Below, in pieces: positions 8,747 through 18,606 of a stretch of 42,049 nt of DNA. Origin of the DNA: Candidatus Zhuqueibacterota bacterium. Its GTDB lineage: Bacteria; Zhuqueibacterota; Zhuqueibacteria; Residuimicrobiales; Krinioviventaceae. Positions within the stretch are counted from its first letter, which is position 1. Every line of letters begins with the position of its first letter. The notes beneath the pieces are model-generated. The model ran no database searches. It saw nothing but the letters and a program-made list of their open reading frames with translations, and was not told the origin of the DNA. The DNA is taken from positions 1-42,049 of the forward strand of contig JAFGJB010000361.1 of the NCBI GenBank assembly GCA_016929295.1. Reading direction: 5' to 3'. The position numbers were made by a program, and so were the translations under genes.

Positions 8747-9667
8747 TTACCAGTACCAGTATTGCTTTTTGCCGATAAATTCGCGTTCAAAATGGTCGCG
8801 CAACATGATGAAGGCTTCTTCCACCTCATCGACGATATGGAAGAGATCGAGATCTTTGCGGCAGATGACGCCCCATTCGACGAGCTTTTCAAAATTGATC
8901 ACATCTTGCCAAAATTCTTTGCCATAGATGATGACATGCAATGGCTTTGACACTTTGAGCGTCTGCCGCAACGTGAGCAATTCAAAAAGTTCATCAAAGG
9001 TGCCGAATCCGCCCGGGAACACCACCAAGGCCTTGGCTAAATAGACGAACCAGAACTTGCGAATGAAAAAATAATGGAACTCAAAGGACAAATTCTCGCT
9101 GATATAGGGATTGGGCGCCTGTTCAAACGGCAAACTGATGTTCATGCCGATGGTCGGTGCGCCGGCTTCGGCTGCACCGCGATTGGCCGCCTCCATGATG
9201 CCCGGTCCACCGCCGGAACAGACGATGAATCTTCTATCCTCATCCAAATCCTTCGACCATTTGGCCAATTGATAGGCGAGCGAACGGGCATCTTCATAAT
9301 AGCGGGCCAACCGTACGCCGCGCTCGGCCTCGGCCAGCTCCCGGATCTGTTCTTCGGACGGCTCGGTTTGCGCCACTTTGGCTCTGGTCTGTTTCAGCTT
9401 TTCCACCGCATCGACGTGCGATTGTACGCGCGCCGAGCCATAAAAGACAACCGTATCTTTGATCTCGAAATGCTTCAGGCGACTCTCGACCTCGAGATAC
9501 TCGGCGAGGATGCGAATGACGCGGGCATCACCGCTATTCAAAAATTCATCATTTGCATAGGCTTTCACCAACTGCGGCTTTTTGTATTCGCGCGGATGGC
9601 CGTTAAAATGAAAAGCGCTTTCAGTCGTATGAGAATCGTAGATACTTTTTTTATCGCCCATTGGCAC
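8747..9667 (-). CDS. LOG family protein (TIGR00730-like, lysine decarboxylase-like fold)
   Basis: CSGGGPGIMEAANRGA and PGGFGTFDELFELLTLRQ (PGGxGTxxE) motifs. Confidence 0.9.
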   Translation of the reverse strand: MPMGDKKSIYDSHTTESAFHFNGHPREYKKPQLVKAYANDEFLNSGDARVIRILAEYLEVESRLKHFEIKDTVVFYGSARVQSHVDAVEKLKQTRAKVAQTEPSEEQIRELAEAERGVRLARYYEDARSLAYQLAKWSKDLDEDRRFIVCSGGGPGIMEAANRGAAEAGAPTIGMNISLPFEQAPNPYISENLSFEFHYFFIRKFWFVYLAKALVVFPGGFGTFDELFELLTLRQTLKVSKPLHVIIYGKEFWQDVINFEKLVEWGVICRKDLDLFHIVDEVEEAFIMLRDHFEREFIGKKQYWYW

Positions 9668-9675
9668 TCCTCGAG

Positions 9676-10431
9676 TTAAAGATGACGCTGCAGCCAGCGG
9701 CTCGTTTGAATGATGACCTGGCGTCGGTGCGCGGGTGATGCGAATGTATGCCCGGCATCCGGTATCTCCATGAAGTCAGCGGGTGGCAGAACAACATCGC
9801 GAAACCGCATGAAACCATTGACAAAGAGTTCGTCGTCCGCTGTGCCTTGCACGATGAATTTCGGCGCCGCAATGCGCGCCAGACAGCCCAGAATATCATA
9901 ATCTGACGCCTGAGCAAAAAAAGCTCGCTTGAGCAGCCAGCCGTCGTATTCGATCAGATTCGTGTCATGCGCGACGAGTTGATCGACACGCCGTTGATAC
10001 AAAAGCTTCAGATCCGGCACAGCGGACCACGCCACCAGGGCATCGACGGGCACAGCCGCTGCCGTCAGGATGGCGGTTGCCGCTCCGAGGCTGATGCCGA
10101 GCACAGCGATGCGCTCATAGCCGCCTTCGCGCGCCCAGGAGATGGCATCCTGCAGATTTTCGATGTTGCGCGATATCAGGGAGTCTTGAAATTCACCCTC
10201 GCTGTCGCCGGAACCATAAAAATCAAATCGCAGGGCATTGCAGCCATGCGCGGCAAAATCACGCGCCGCCTCGACAAAGAGCCTCTTGTCCTCGACCTTA
10301 TTGCCGGTGAAACCATGACACATGATGACCAGCTTTTTAGAGTCCACTTGATGATGGACGCCGACCAGTTGAGCATCGTGGCTGCGCAATGCGACGGGCT
10401 GTTCGTTCATCTGATATCTTGATTTTCGCAT
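9676..10431 (-). CDS. Alpha/beta hydrolase
   Basis: VIMCHGFTGNKVEDKRLFVEAARDFAAHGCNALRFDFYGSGDSEGEF; nucleophile elbow GISLGA; C-terminal DAGHTF. Confidence 0.9.
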   Translation of the reverse strand: MRKSRYQMNEQPVALRSHDAQLVGVHHQVDSKKLVIMCHGFTGNKVEDKRLFVEAARDFAAHGCNALRFDFYGSGDSEGEFQDSLISRNIENLQDAISWAREGGYERIAVLGISLGAATAILTAAAVPVDALVAWSAVPDLKLLYQRRVDQLVAHDTNLIEYDGWLLKRAFFAQASDYDILGCLARIAAPKFIVQGTADDELFVNGFMRFRDVVLPPADFMEIPDAGHTFASPAHRRQVIIQTSRWLQRHL

Positions 10432-10446
10432 GAGTGTCGCCCACTG

Positions 10447-11166
10447 TCAATTCAGTTTGCCGAGAATGCTTTGTAACTTTAATTTCCACACCATCCAGTA
10501 GGCCTCATGCACAATGCGCTTGGACATCTTGGATTCGCCCATCCGGCGATCGATGAAAATGATAGGCACTTCACCCAGACTAAAACCTTTTTTCCATGCC
10601 TTAAACTTCATCTCTATTTGAAAAGAATAACCATCCGACTGAATCCCGTCGAGATTGAGCGTCTCTAACACTTTTCGTCGATAGCAGACAAAGCCCGCGG
10701 TGCAGTCGTGCAGCGGCAAGCCGGTGATGAGGCGCGTATAAAAACTGGCGCCCATGCTCAGCAGCAGTCTGCTCAAAGGCCAGTTGACGACATTGACGCC
10801 GTTGACATAACGAGAGCCAACCGTGACATCATATTTCTCGCTGCCGGCGAGCAGCCTGGTGAGATCCTGTGGATCGTGCGAAAAATCCGCGTCCATTTCG
10901 AGGATGCGATCATAGCCATGCGCCAGAGCATATTTAAAGCCGGCGACGTACGCCGTACCCAGGCCGAGCTTTGCCTGGCGTTGCAGCAAAAAGACATCCG
11001 GATACAAGCGAGTCATTGCCTCGACGAGATCACCGGTGCCATCCGGCGAACCGTCATCTACAACAAGAACATGCAGGTCGGACAGGTGCAGCGCCTGAAC
11101 AGCATTGATCATGCGGGTGATATTGTCGCGCTCGTTATATGTCGGAATGATGACCAGTGATTTCAC
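10447..11166 (-). CDS. Glycosyltransferase family 2, polyprenol-phosphate mannose/glucose synthase-like (DPM1-like)
   Basis: IPTYNERDNITRMI, VVDDGSPDGTGDLVE, EMDADFSHDPQDL, GSRYVNGVNVVNWPLSRLLLS. Confidence 0.93.
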   Translation of the reverse strand: MKSLVIIPTYNERDNITRMINAVQALHLSDLHVLVVDDGSPDGTGDLVEAMTRLYPDVFLLQRQAKLGLGTAYVAGFKYALAHGYDRILEMDADFSHDPQDLTRLLAGSEKYDVTVGSRYVNGVNVVNWPLSRLLLSMGASFYTRLITGLPLHDCTAGFVCYRRKVLETLNLDGIQSDGYSFQIEMKFKAWKKGFSLGEVPIIFIDRRMGESKMSKRIVHEAYWMVWKLKLQSILGKLN

Positions 11167-11190
11167 AGCATACTCCCTTGGATGTCATTG

Positions 11191-12087
11191 TCATGGCGTC
11201 TCGCTCTCCAGCAGCGCTTTATACTTGCGCAGTCCACCCTCGGCATCGGACAGCTCCAGGCCCAGCGTGTACACCGCTTTGTCAACCACAAGCCCTGAAT
11301 TGAGCGGGCGCGCTGCTCGCTGTCTGAAACAGGCTGTTGAGATGGGTTTGATGAGAGATGAATCCAGATTGAAAATCTTGGCGACCTTGCCGGCGAAATC
11401 GAATCGGCTGATGATCTCACGGCCTGCCAGATGGACGACGCCGTGATACGAGGTGCGCACGAGATGCCACAAGGCGCGCGCCAAATCGTCGCTGAACGTG
11501 GTATTTCCGATCTGATCCGTCACAATATGGACGGGATCACCATTTCTCAGCTTGCCGATGAGCCAGTTGACGAAATCCGGCCTCTGGTTCGCGGAATATC
11601 CATAAAGCACCATGGTTCGAGCAATAGTAAAATTGAGCGGCGAGCCTTTGAGAACCTGTTCAGCCGCTAACTTGGACTGTCCATAAAATCCGACTGGATT
11701 GGGCGTATCATTCTCCCGATAGGGACCATTTTGACCGTCAAAGATATAGTCGGTGGAGAGGTGATAGATGCCGGCGTGCACGCGCCGCGCCGCTTGCACC
11801 AGATTCTCCATGGCGATGACGTTGACGAGCCAGCACAAATCCCTTTGATCCTCCGCCGCATCCACGTTGGTGAACGCAGCGGCATTGATGATGTGATCCG
11901 GTTCAACGCGATCGATGAGGTTTTTCACGGCATCGCGCTGGGTCAGGTCGCACGACCGATAGATATCGGCAGGAGTGAACTGGTGATCCTCGTGGATATC
12001 GGTCGCCACGACCGTACAGCCCGCCGGCGCAAATTTGACGAGGCGTTGCCCCAGGAGTCCATGACAACCGGTGATGAGAATTTTCAT
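11191..12087 (-). CDS. NAD(P)-dependent SDR, dTDP-4-dehydrorhamnose reductase-like (RmlD family)
   Basis: ITGCHGLLGQRLV Rossmann motif; STDYIFDGQNGPYRENDTPNPVGFYGQSKLAAEQ with YxxxK. Confidence 0.85.
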   Translation of the reverse strand: MKILITGCHGLLGQRLVKFAPAGCTVVATDIHEDHQFTPADIYRSCDLTQRDAVKNLIDRVEPDHIINAAAFTNVDAAEDQRDLCWLVNVIAMENLVQAARRVHAGIYHLSTDYIFDGQNGPYRENDTPNPVGFYGQSKLAAEQVLKGSPLNFTIARTMVLYGYSANQRPDFVNWLIGKLRNGDPVHIVTDQIGNTTFSDDLARALWHLVRTSYHGVVHLAGREIISRFDFAGKVAKIFNLDSSLIKPISTACFRQRAARPLNSGLVVDKAVYTLGLELSDAEGGLRKYKALLESETP

Positions 12088-12089
12088 AT

Positions 12090-12590
12090 TTATTCGGGTT
12101 TTTCCAGGTGATTTGTCACTTCAATTTTGCAGCCATTTTGGCGAAATTCGGTCAATTTTTCTTGCAACGCCGGCTGCTGCGCGGCCAGCATTTCGGCACA
12201 AAAGATAGCGGCATTTCGCGCGCCGGCCTTGCCAATAGCCATGGTCGCCACCGGCACGCCGGCGGGCATCTGTACGATGGCATACAAGGCATCGACGCCA
12301 TTCAACGCGGATCCCGCGAGCGGCACGCCGATGACCGGCAGGGTTGTGCAACTGGCAATGACGCCCGGCAAATGCGCCGCCATGCCGGCGCCGGCAATGA
12401 TGGCCGAGAAACCGTTTGCCGCAGCTGTCCTGGCAAACTCGCCGGTCTGCTGCGGCGTCCGGTGCGCTGATAATATGAACGTCTCGAATTCAATGCCGAA
12501 ATAATTCAGATACTCCTCGGCAGCGCCCATCACATCGGCATCGGATGCGCTCCCCATCACCAGCGCGACTTTCGTTCGCAGCTCCTTCAC
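12090..12590 (-). CDS. purE: N5-carboxyaminoimidazole ribonucleotide mutase
   Basis: MGSASDADVM, SAHRTP, IAGAGMAAHLPGV, PVIGVPLAGSALNGVDALYAIVQMPAGVPVATMAIG, canonical PurE motifs. Confidence 0.96.
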   Translation of the reverse strand: MKELRTKVALVMGSASDADVMGAAEEYLNYFGIEFETFILSAHRTPQQTGEFARTAAANGFSAIIAGAGMAAHLPGVIASCTTLPVIGVPLAGSALNGVDALYAIVQMPAGVPVATMAIGKAGARNAAIFCAEMLAAQQPALQEKLTEFRQNGCKIEVTNHLEKPE

Positions 12591-13618
12591 AATTCTGCCC
12601 TCGTTTGAAAGGTTAAGGCAATGCCGTCCAGCTGACGAATATATTGATATTTGCGTTGACCCGGTGCATAGACGGATAAATCGATCAGGTAGAGACGTCC
12701 GTCGCTTTCGTCATAAAAGCCGTACATGCGAAACGGCCCGCCCATGACATGTTTTTCATTTTGCCACACACCATCGAGACGGATGGCATAGCGGCCATTG
12801 AAATCGACAATTTTCTCCTGCACTTTGATGGTCTCGTCTTCATAGACATAGTCACCATCATAATATTTCGCAATGATATCCGCTCTCTTTTCCAGCATCC
12901 ATTCCTTTGTCAACAGAGACGGATCGTCCGTCGGCTGCCAATGGACGGAGATCCATCGTTGCGGATTGAAGCGGCGCAGCCAGACGTAGCGAATCTCGCT
13001 GGAATCGACGGCGACAAAATAATCGTGTTGCACCCGAACACTCCAGCCATGCCTGTCCATGAGTTTTTTGCTGATCTCTTGCTGCTCAAAGTGAATGAAA
13101 AGAGACTGGCGCACATGATCCGATAAATTCTCATCAAACAAGTTGAACAAACGATCGCCATTCTCTCGCAGATTTTGCCGCAGAGTGGGTATATCCTTTG
13201 ACACCGCCAATACCAGCAGCTGATTTTTCGCCCAGGCATTGGTCTTGTTGAACAGAAAGGCGCTGTCCGCCTGTATGCGCGACTGCGAGCCGGCGAGCAG
13301 TCTGTCGATCAAGTCGCGCATGCGCCCCTGCGCCTCGAGAGTGCCGACGACGAGGAGATTGGGGAAACGCGTCAATTTGTTCAGATCCTCAGGATTCTTG
13401 TGCAAAAGATTGAAAATCGACTCGGGTTGCGGTGTATTGATCTTTTTATCCATGACGGCCAGAACATCGTCGCCGATCTCCGCCCATTCAGTCGAGTCCG
13501 CAATGACGATGATCTTGTCCAGCGAGCCCAGCGAATCTCGCTTCATGCCGCACGAAAGGGCGACGATGAGCAGGGTCGTGATGAAAAATGCGGCCAGGAT
13601 ATTTATTTTTTTATTCAT
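12587..13618 (-). CDS. DUF4837-like lipoprotein
   Basis: ORF extends to 13750, but the internal start MNKKINILAAFFITTLLIVALSCGMKRD at 13618 has a GGAGG RBS and a lipobox-like signal and avoids overlap with the upstream gene. DKIIVIADSTEWAEIGDDVLAVM resembles DUF4837 proteins. Confidence 0.7.
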   Translation of the reverse strand: MNKKINILAAFFITTLLIVALSCGMKRDSLGSLDKIIVIADSTEWAEIGDDVLAVMDKKINTPQPESIFNLLHKNPEDLNKLTRFPNLLVVGTLEAQGRMRDLIDRLLAGSQSRIQADSAFLFNKTNAWAKNQLLVLAVSKDIPTLRQNLRENGDRLFNLFDENLSDHVRQSLFIHFEQQEISKKLMDRHGWSVRVQHDYFVAVDSSEIRYVWLRRFNPQRWISVHWQPTDDPSLLTKEWMLEKRADIIAKYYDGDYVYEDETIKVQEKIVDFNGRYAIRLDGVWQNEKHVMGGPFRMYGFYDESDGRLYLIDLSVYAPGQRKYQYIRQLDGIALTFQTRAEL

Positions 13619-14618
13619 TGGAAGATCCTCCATTCTGCAACGGAGCATGTTGAATATTTTCCGCCATCTTTCGCTCCTCGCGTCTGAGGGCGAAAATGAC
13701 GCCTCCGGGAATCGTTGCGGCGATGCCGATAATATACGCAAGAAATTCAAATGTCACAACCTTTGATGCAGCCAGTCCGATCGTTGAGAACAATGCCACA
13801 CCCGATTGTTCGCGCACTCCTATGCCGCCAAAGGAAATGGGCAGACTGGCGAACAACGCTACAATGGGGATAAAGATGAAGAAATAGAGTACGTTGGCGC
13901 TCACACCGACGGACAGCGCCGCATAATAGTGCGTCACGATGCGCAGCGTTTGCACGACGACTGAAATGCCGACGAGCTGCACAAGAATCAGGCGATGATG
14001 CCGAATCCGATTGGTGGCCATATAGACATCATTAATTTTCTCGTTTATAATGTTCGGCAATATCGGCTTGAACAGGCGCCCGAACGCTCTGCCGGCATTC
14101 TCATTAAAGAGCAGGAACAGCGTCATCAGCCAGACGACCAGGATGATGCCGATGAAATAAAGCGTTGTCGGCGATGCGAGCTGCCGGGCGCCCACAACTG
14201 ACACGCCCATCGCAATCGTGGTCATGGTGAAAAAGCCGACGAATCTGTCGAACATGACGGACGACACGGCAACCGTTGCATCGCCCACATGCCGTGCAAT
14301 ATCATAAATTCTGAACGCATCTCCTCCGATATAGCCGATCAAGAAATTATTGAAAAAGAGACCGACGTGATAATAGGACAACGCATGCATGAATGAACAG
14401 TGAACGTCTTGCGACCGCAACAGGAGAAACCACTGGAACGCACCTAAAAGGTTGCTCACCGCAAATGTGAGCAGAGCGACGAACACCCAGAACCAGTTCG
14501 CTGATGTGAGTTGAAAAATGATATTTTCAACGCCGATTCGTTGCAAAAGCCAGCCAATGAGAATGATGCTGAAGAGTATTTTGCCAATATTCGCAATGAA
14601 TTGTCGATGCCGCCTCAT
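13611..14618 (-). CDS. Lysylphosphatidylglycerol synthase TM region/UPF0104 (AglD-like) family membrane protein
   Basis: 335 aa multi-pass protein; FNNFLIGYIGGDAFRIYDIARH and PISFGGIGVREQSGVALF are family-type motifs. Confidence 0.85.
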   Translation of the reverse strand: MRRHRQFIANIGKILFSIILIGWLLQRIGVENIIFQLTSANWFWVFVALLTFAVSNLLGAFQWFLLLRSQDVHCSFMHALSYYHVGLFFNNFLIGYIGGDAFRIYDIARHVGDATVAVSSVMFDRFVGFFTMTTIAMGVSVVGARQLASPTTLYFIGIILVVWLMTLFLLFNENAGRAFGRLFKPILPNIINEKINDVYMATNRIRHHRLILVQLVGISVVVQTLRIVTHYYAALSVGVSANVLYFFIFIPIVALFASLPISFGGIGVREQSGVALFSTIGLAASKVVTFEFLAYIIGIAATIPGGVIFALRREERKMAENIQHAPLQNGGSSNE

Positions 14619-14668
14619 TCTCGGATAGTAGCCCTCAAAAGTTCAACCGTGATGTGATTGGTGATGCT

Positions 14669-17476
14669 CTAGTTCGTTTCTCCAGCATTTTTTCGCGCCT
14701 GGATGTCCTCTATCTTTCTCTTTGCTTCGGGATCATCCGGATGCTGCTTTTGCCACTCCTGCAGAATCGCAATCGCTTCATCGTAGCGCGCCTCTCGTTC
14801 GAGAAGACTCACATAGGCGCCAACGACTTCAGGATTCTCCGGCTCTTCATTGTAGGCAAAGGCGGCGAGGCGGGTAAAGTCATTTGGCCTGCCGGCAAAA
14901 TGATAGTATTGGCCGACCTGCAACGGCAAACGCACATCGGGCGCCGGGATGACCTCGAATGGCATGACTTGCTCCATCTTTTCCAATATATGTCCGAGCT
15001 TGTCGTAGCGCTGTTCGGTCAGATAGACATGCGCCAGGCGCAAAAAGGCGGCGCGATAATTTTGCAGCAGGCCGATGATATTATCATTAAAATAGACATC
15101 CGGATTGTTGAGATTGCGATATTGAAACACCTCCGTCAGGTTTTTCTCCAGCTTTTCGGTGTTCACCTGCTCGACTTTGTAAGGAACCAATTTGAAATCA
15201 AGTCCATCCATCCGCAGATAGTTGCCGAGATTGACTTTGTTCTGATCCGATACGGTGACGGCAAAGTAGATAGGCTTGTTCCAGCTATTGGCGCCGATGA
15301 TGTTTAAAACCATGTAATCCTGAATGCGTATGGCCTGGCCAAAGACCGTTGGCTCAACGGTGACACTGAGAGAAGTGTCGCGCAAGACTGCCTGATCTTC
15401 GAGCGAGACGAATTCGCCCAGATCTTTCAACGCCGCCAGGCGCGCCCGCGCGGGCACCGGAATTTTAATTTCACGCGTCTTCCAGGGGATGAGCTCCAGA
15501 CTGGCAATCTGTTTATCATCCAGGCTGATCGGCACCTTTGGCTCCTGATTTTTGAGCTGTTTGATATACCACGGTGTATTGAGCAGACTCAGGTTGACGA
15601 CGCGCACATCGCGGCGGATATCATACACATACTGCAAAAACCAGAGCGGGAATGTGTCATTATCGCCGTTGGTGAAGACGATCGCATCCGGCTCACAGGT
15701 TTGCAGAATGTTGTACGAATAGTCATATGCGACGTAATCGCCGGTGCGGTCGTGCTCGTGATAATTGTGCGCAAGCAAATTAACCGGCACTGCCAGAGCG
15801 GCCAGAGCGATGAAAACAATCGCCAGGCCGTTGCGCAGAGCCGTTTTATGCTGCATGGCTTCTTTCAGCCATTCGAGAACAGCAGTGACGCCGATGCCGA
15901 TCCACATGGCAAAGGCGAAGAACGATCCGACAAAAACATAGTCCCGCTCGCGCGGTTGTGGATCTTCCTGGTTCAGATAGATGACGATCGCGACGCCGGT
16001 CAATATGAAGAGGAAACTGATAAAAGATGCGTGCCGCCAGTGCTTGAAAAAGTGATGGAACATGCCGAGCAATCCCAACAGAAACGGCAGCCCCCACAGG
16101 CCGTTGAGTGAGATCAGCTCGGTGATGAAACCATCCGCACCCATGGTAGAGCCTTTGCCAATGAATTGCCAGCCGAAATAGCGCCAGTACATTTTATTCA
16201 ACTGGTAATTCCACATGAATTGCATCTGTTTGGTAAAATTGTAGGTTTCATAGTTGACATTTTTGTATTGATATTCGAACTGCCAGTCCGGCGGCAGTCC
16301 CTGGTAGCGACGCGGCAATGTGCCCCAGGTGCCGTATTGTTCACGATTGAGGTAACTCACCATGCCCTTGATCGTTTCAGGATCGTTTTCATCCACCTCC
16401 GGATTCAGATTCGATCGAATGTAAATCATCGTATAAGTGGAGTATCCCGTCAGGATCAACATGAGAGCCATCAGAGCCAGGGTGAGCACTTTGTACTGCC
16501 TTTTGTAGGTCTGGTATACACCGACGAGCACGGCCAGAATGACGACCAGCAAAGTCCATGCGCCGGCAGCACCTGCCAGGCGCGGGATATACTGGACAAC
16601 GCCCGGGTAGATCACCGCAAAAGCGACGGCGGTCGCCGCGAGGAAATAGGTATAAATTTGGAAACTGATGTCATCCGTTTTCTTCGGGCTGAAAAATGCC
16701 ATGATGATGAGAACGATGCCAATGAGGCCGAAATTGACGGCAAGCGGGATGCCGGCGGATAAACCGATGGCCAGCACCACCAGTGCCACGAGCACGGTGA
16801 TGCCAATGTAGGTGGCAAACTTTTTTAAAGTGACCGTGAGGCCATGCGAGTCGAGATATTTGAAAAAAATGACCAAAAAGATCGCCGGCAGGGCGAGAAT
16901 CATGAGCAAGTGCACCGCGATGGCGAGGCCGACGAGGTAGGCGATGATGAGCAGATAGCGTTCGCTGCCCGGCTGATCCGCTTTTTCCAGCCAGACCAGG
17001 ATCAGCCAGACAATTGAAGATGTGAACAGCATGCTGATGGCATAGACCTCGGCTTCAACAGCATTGAACCAAAAGGTATCGGTGAAGGCATAGCCCAAAG
17101 CGCCGATCAGGCCGCTGATAACTAGAATCATGCTGTCAAAGGCATCTTTCGGCTCGCCGCGCCAATGCTTGATCAGCCGCACGATGATCAGGTACAAGAA
17201 CAGCACCGTGATCGAAGAAGAGAGGGCCGAGATGATATTGACGCGCAAGCCAATGTCCGCAGCAATGGGAAGCATGGTGAAAATTCGTCCCAACAAAAGA
17301 TAAAACGGCGCACCCGGCGGATGCGGAATGCCGAGAATATAGGAACAAGTGATGAACTCACCGCAGTCCCAGAAAGATGTGGTGGGTGCGATTGTTCTGA
17401 GATAGACGATCAAAGAAAACAAAAATGCGAATCCGGCAAACACTCGATTGATCATTTTAAACTTGTACATTCTCAC
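14669..17476 (-). CDS. DUF2723 family GT-C-like membrane protein with C-terminal TPR-like region
   Basis: APTTSFWDCGEFITCSYILGIPHPPGAPFYLLLGRIF is the characteristic DUF2723 N-terminus; many TM segments; helical-repeat C-terminus. Confidence 0.92.
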   Translation of the reverse strand: MRMYKFKMINRVFAGFAFLFSLIVYLRTIAPTTSFWDCGEFITCSYILGIPHPPGAPFYLLLGRIFTMLPIAADIGLRVNIISALSSSITVLFLYLIIVRLIKHWRGEPKDAFDSMILVISGLIGALGYAFTDTFWFNAVEAEVYAISMLFTSSIVWLILVWLEKADQPGSERYLLIIAYLVGLAIAVHLLMILALPAIFLVIFFKYLDSHGLTVTLKKFATYIGITVLVALVVLAIGLSAGIPLAVNFGLIGIVLIIMAFFSPKKTDDISFQIYTYFLAATAVAFAVIYPGVVQYIPRLAGAAGAWTLLVVILAVLVGVYQTYKRQYKVLTLALMALMLILTGYSTYTMIYIRSNLNPEVDENDPETIKGMVSYLNREQYGTWGTLPRRYQGLPPDWQFEYQYKNVNYETYNFTKQMQFMWNYQLNKMYWRYFGWQFIGKGSTMGADGFITELISLNGLWGLPFLLGLLGMFHHFFKHWRHASFISFLFILTGVAIVIYLNQEDPQPRERDYVFVGSFFAFAMWIGIGVTAVLEWLKEAMQHKTALRNGLAIVFIALAALAVPVNLLAHNYHEHDRTGDYVAYDYSYNILQTCEPDAIVFTNGDNDTFPLWFLQYVYDIRRDVRVVNLSLLNTPWYIKQLKNQEPKVPISLDDKQIASLELIPWKTREIKIPVPARARLAALKDLGEFVSLEDQAVLRDTSLSVTVEPTVFGQAIRIQDYMVLNIIGANSWNKPIYFAVTVSDQNKVNLGNYLRMDGLDFKLVPYKVEQVNTEKLEKNLTEVFQYRNLNNPDVYFNDNIIGLLQNYRAAFLRLAHVYLTEQRYDKLGHILEKMEQVMPFEVIPAPDVRLPLQVGQYYHFAGRPNDFTRLAAFAYNEEPENPEVVGAYVSLLEREARYDEAIAILQEWQKQHPDDPEAKRKIEDIQARKNAGETN

Positions 17477-17485
17477 TCCTCGAAC

Positions 17486-18604
17486 CTATGTTTGAACATT
17501 TTTTTCGATAATCCGCATCGCCTTGGCGGCCGAATCATCCCAATTCCAGCGCTCGGCCCAGGCACGAGCATTGTCGGCAAGATAGCTCCTTTTTGTATCA
17601 TTTTGTAGTAAATCAACGACCGAATTCATCAGTTGTTTTATATCGCCATATTCGTACAAAGTTCCGGTTTTTCCGTCAATCACCGAGTCCACCAGTCCCG
17701 GGGAGCGCGCCGCCACAACCGGAACATGGCAGGCATTTGATTCGATGACCGTCAATCCCCATCCCTCCTTTGATGACGGATTGACGACGATCCACGATTC
17801 ATTGATCAAGCGCACTTTATCCTGTTGCGAGACATGACCGGTGAATTCGATATTTTTATCAACAGCCAGCAGCTGCGCCAGTTGGCGCAATTCCGGCAGG
17901 GCGTCGCCATCACCGATTATTTTGAGCGTGACATCAGGTATCTTTTTCACGATATCAGGCATCGCTCTGATGATATGATCGACACTTTTGTATTTTTTGA
18001 TGCGGCCGAGGTAACCAATGACCGGAGATGCGCTTTTCACCTCCGGCAGCACCTCATAGCGCTGCAAATCCACTGCGTTCGGCAACAAATCAATTTCCGA
18101 CCTCATCCCCCAGCGGCGCAGCTCTTCACGCGTGCTGTTTGAAACGACGGCAAACGGTGTTCTGCGATAGACGTAGCGCACAAAAAATTCCGACAGATAG
18201 ACATAAGAAGCATACTGGAAGGACACTTCAAGAAAAATGCTTTTGCCGAAAAAATGGTGCGCGATGGCGACAATCGGCTCCTTGACAAAGAACGGCGTGT
18301 AAAACGGGATTTTATTGAGATCATCGAACACAATGTCAAAACGATCTCTGTCGCGCAATTCGCGATAGGCGTGCGGGACGGCATAATTGAAAAAATCCCG
18401 TTTTCCGCGGCGGACGATGCGCACGCCATCGACAATCTCTTCACAGGGGGCGCCCTCAAAATGGCAACTCAGTAGTGTCACCCGATGCCCGGCCGCAACG
18501 ACGCGTTTGAATATCTCGTGAAAATGAACCTCTGCACCGCCTCCCAGTGGATGCGTGATGTCCTGCCAGTTTATGACCAGTATATTGAAGGATCGAGATG
18601 GCAC
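17486..18604 (-). CDS. Glycosyltransferase family 4
   Basis: GTG start at 18604 (VPSRSFNILVINWQDITHPLGGGAEVHFHEI) follows the upstream stop by 2 nt; the annotated extension to 18802 overlaps the methyltransferase. GYLGRIKKYKSVDHIIRAMPDI and NPSSKEGWGLTVIESNACHVPVVA. Confidence 0.9.
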   Translation of the reverse strand: MPSRSFNILVINWQDITHPLGGGAEVHFHEIFKRVVAAGHRVTLLSCHFEGAPCEEIVDGVRIVRRGKRDFFNYAVPHAYRELRDRDRFDIVFDDLNKIPFYTPFFVKEPIVAIAHHFFGKSIFLEVSFQYASYVYLSEFFVRYVYRRTPFAVVSNSTREELRRWGMRSEIDLLPNAVDLQRYEVLPEVKSASPVIGYLGRIKKYKSVDHIIRAMPDIVKKIPDVTLKIIGDGDALPELRQLAQLLAVDKNIEFTGHVSQQDKVRLINESWIVVNPSSKEGWGLTVIESNACHVPVVAARSPGLVDSVIDGKTGTLYEYGDIKQLMNSVVDLLQNDTKRSYLADNARAWAERWNWDDSAAKAMRIIEKNVQT

Positions 18605-18606
18605 GA

